Assembly: GCF_025140835.1 (NCBI RefSeq)
Contig: NZ_CP081153.1
Coordinates: 1,116,001-1,180,000, forward strand
DNA: 64,000 nt
Source of the DNA: Aliiroseovarius sp. M344
GTDB lineage: Bacteria; Pseudomonadota; Alphaproteobacteria; Rhodobacterales; Rhodobacteraceae
Reading direction: 5' to 3'
Positions within the stretch are counted from its first letter, which is position 1, and each line of letters opens with the position of its first letter. Shown here one piece after another: positions 63,169-64,000 of the stretch. The position numbers were made by a program, and so were the translations under genes. Below the pieces are notes generated by a model. That model saw only the letters and a program-made list of their open reading frames with translations, searched no databases and was not told where the DNA came from.

Positions 63169-64000
63169 ATGAGCCTCGTTATTCGCGCCATATCCGAAGA
63201 TCAGCCCGGGCCTGTTTGGTCCGGGCTCTTTGCAGAGTATTGGCCGGCCTATGCAAAATGGTGGGCCCGCGATGGACTGTCGGGCAGGCCGACATACCTG
63301 GAATGCAAACGCGCGATATCGAAGCATATGCCAGAGATTGCAGAGCTTTACGACCAGCTTTGCAAGCTGGTCGGTGGTGGCGATATGGAAGCGCGGTTTC
63401 TCAGCTTCTATTGCCCGCCGCGCTATCTGGCCGCGTGCAGCCAGGCTGTCTGGCCCGGCGATGCACCACTGCTTGTCCGCAACTACGATTACGACCCTGC
63501 TGCCTTTGATGCGATTGTCCTGAAGACAAACTGGAACGGTCGCGGGGTGATCGGCACCAGTGATGGCTTGTTCGGTTTGGTGGATGGCATCAACGATGCC
63601 GGTCTGGCCCTGTCTCTGACATTCGGGGGACGGCGCGAAGTCGGGGATGGGTTCGGCGTTCCGCTGATCCTGCGATATATCTTGCAAACCTGCACCACGG
63701 TGCGCGAAGCAGAAGCCGTTCTGAAGCGGATCCCAAGCCACATGAGCTATAACGTTACGGTCCTTGATGCCGAGCGGCGGTTTTTGACGGCCTATCTGGC
63801 GCCGGACCGCCCTGCCGTCATTACCCATTCGGCGGTCGCAACGAACCATCAGGAACGAGTGGAGTGGTCAAGCCATGCCCGGTTCACAGCAACCGTGGAG
63901 CGTGAGCGTTTTCTTTTGCAACGTCTGACCCTGCACCCAGAGACGCAGGAGCGGTTCATTGGTGCGTTCCTCAAGCCACCATTGTACTCGACGGCTTTCT
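63169..64000 (+). CDS. C45-type N-terminal-nucleophile acyltransferase/hydrolase (5' part)
   Basis: At least 277 residues, running off the right edge. The sequence LAACSQAVWPGDAPLLVRNY followed by DYDP has the hallmark of an autoprocessed Ntn hydrolase: a Cys (about residue 90) that becomes the new N-terminus, then a strand carrying RNYD. LFGLVDGINDAGLALSLTFG and SAVATNHQE also fit the C45/acyl-CoA:6-aminopenicillanate acyltransferase group. It starts with ATG 6 bases after the ATP-grasp stop. Members cleave or exchange amide-bound acyl groups, so it may reverse or edit the ATP-grasp product. Confidence 0.78.
   Translation, partial: MSLVIRAISEDQPGPVWSGLFAEYWPAYAKWWARDGLSGRPTYLECKRAISKHMPEIAELYDQLCKLVGGGDMEARFLSFYCPPRYLAACSQAVWPGDAPLLVRNYDYDPAAFDAIVLKTNWNGRGVIGTSDGLFGLVDGINDAGLALSLTFGGRREVGDGFGVPLILRYILQTCTTVREAEAVLKRIPSHMSYNVTVLDAERRFLTAYLAPDRPAVITHSAVATNHQERVEWSSHARFTATVERERFLLQRLTLHPETQERFIGAFLKPPLYSTAF

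Noticed and set aside
1..64000. CRISPR arrays, rRNA genes, prophage modules, replication origin
   Set aside because: No regularly spaced repeats with unique spacers, rRNA sequence, phage structural genes or dnaA-box clusters were seen.

Overview
The window reads as a chromosomal segment of a marine alphaproteobacterium of the Rhodobacterales/Roseobacter type. The basis is gene content rather than a marker gene: two complete TRAP transporters, a paaABCDE-Z-X phenylacetate cluster, a lipoprotein-dacC-tmk-holB-tatD-MBL housekeeping run, short ATGA-type overlaps, and many GTG/TTG-tolerant, moderately GC-rich genes. No rRNA, CRISPR array or intact mobile element is visible. Two tRNAs are present: Thr(TGT) at 636-711 and Ser(TGA) at 26558-26647.

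Layout. 1-588 is the end of an iron-type ABC permease. 1.1-8.3 kb is a LysR regulator followed by a DUF1445 (YcsI-type) protein, a DctPQM TRAP transporter and PxpA, PxpB and PxpC, a self-contained uptake and ATP-dependent cleavage route for 5-oxoproline. 8.4-10.2 kb holds a DUF2848 protein divergent from a second LysR regulator. 10.4-11.2 kb is a DUF481 outer-membrane protein with a clear terminator. 11.3-19.7 kb (minus strand) is the phenylacetate operon, paaJ-A-B-C-D-E, an extra PaaA/C-family protein, paaZ and paaX. 19.9-26.4 kb (minus) is the housekeeping run.

From tRNA-Ser to about 50 kb the window looks accessory. It starts with a cluster of CAGGGAA/TTCCCTG repeats. Next comes a TetR-controlled module (secreted metallo-hydrolase, DUF5519 protein, and a glutamate-synthase-type FMN enzyme carrying two CDGSH iron-sulfur motifs). 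Orphan genes follow: an HNH nuclease, a methyltransferase and two small membrane or exported proteins. The block then has a DeoR-controlled sugar operon of about 14 kb: TRAP transporter, di-haem peroxidase, PfkB kinase, LacD/YihT-type aldolase, L-fucose-isomerase-like protein, Gfo/Idh/MocA oxidoreductase, aldose epimerase, aldehyde dehydrogenase and FAD-linked hydroxyacid dehydrogenase. It ends in a decayed IS6-family transposase and the stump of a GntR/FCD regulator.

50.2-53.3 kb is a two-component system beside two exported Asp/Arg-rich proteins. 53.5-54.9 kb is MgtE. 55.2-64 kb is a PuuR-like regulator divergent from a GabT-like aminotransferase, then a nitrilase-family hydrolase, a long Orn/Lys/Arg decarboxylase, an ATP-grasp ligase and a C45-type N-terminal-nucleophile hydrolase cut by the window edge. 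I consider this last set, and the sugar operon, the best candidates for undescribed metabolism. All functional statements rest on motif recognition and context; no database search was possible.
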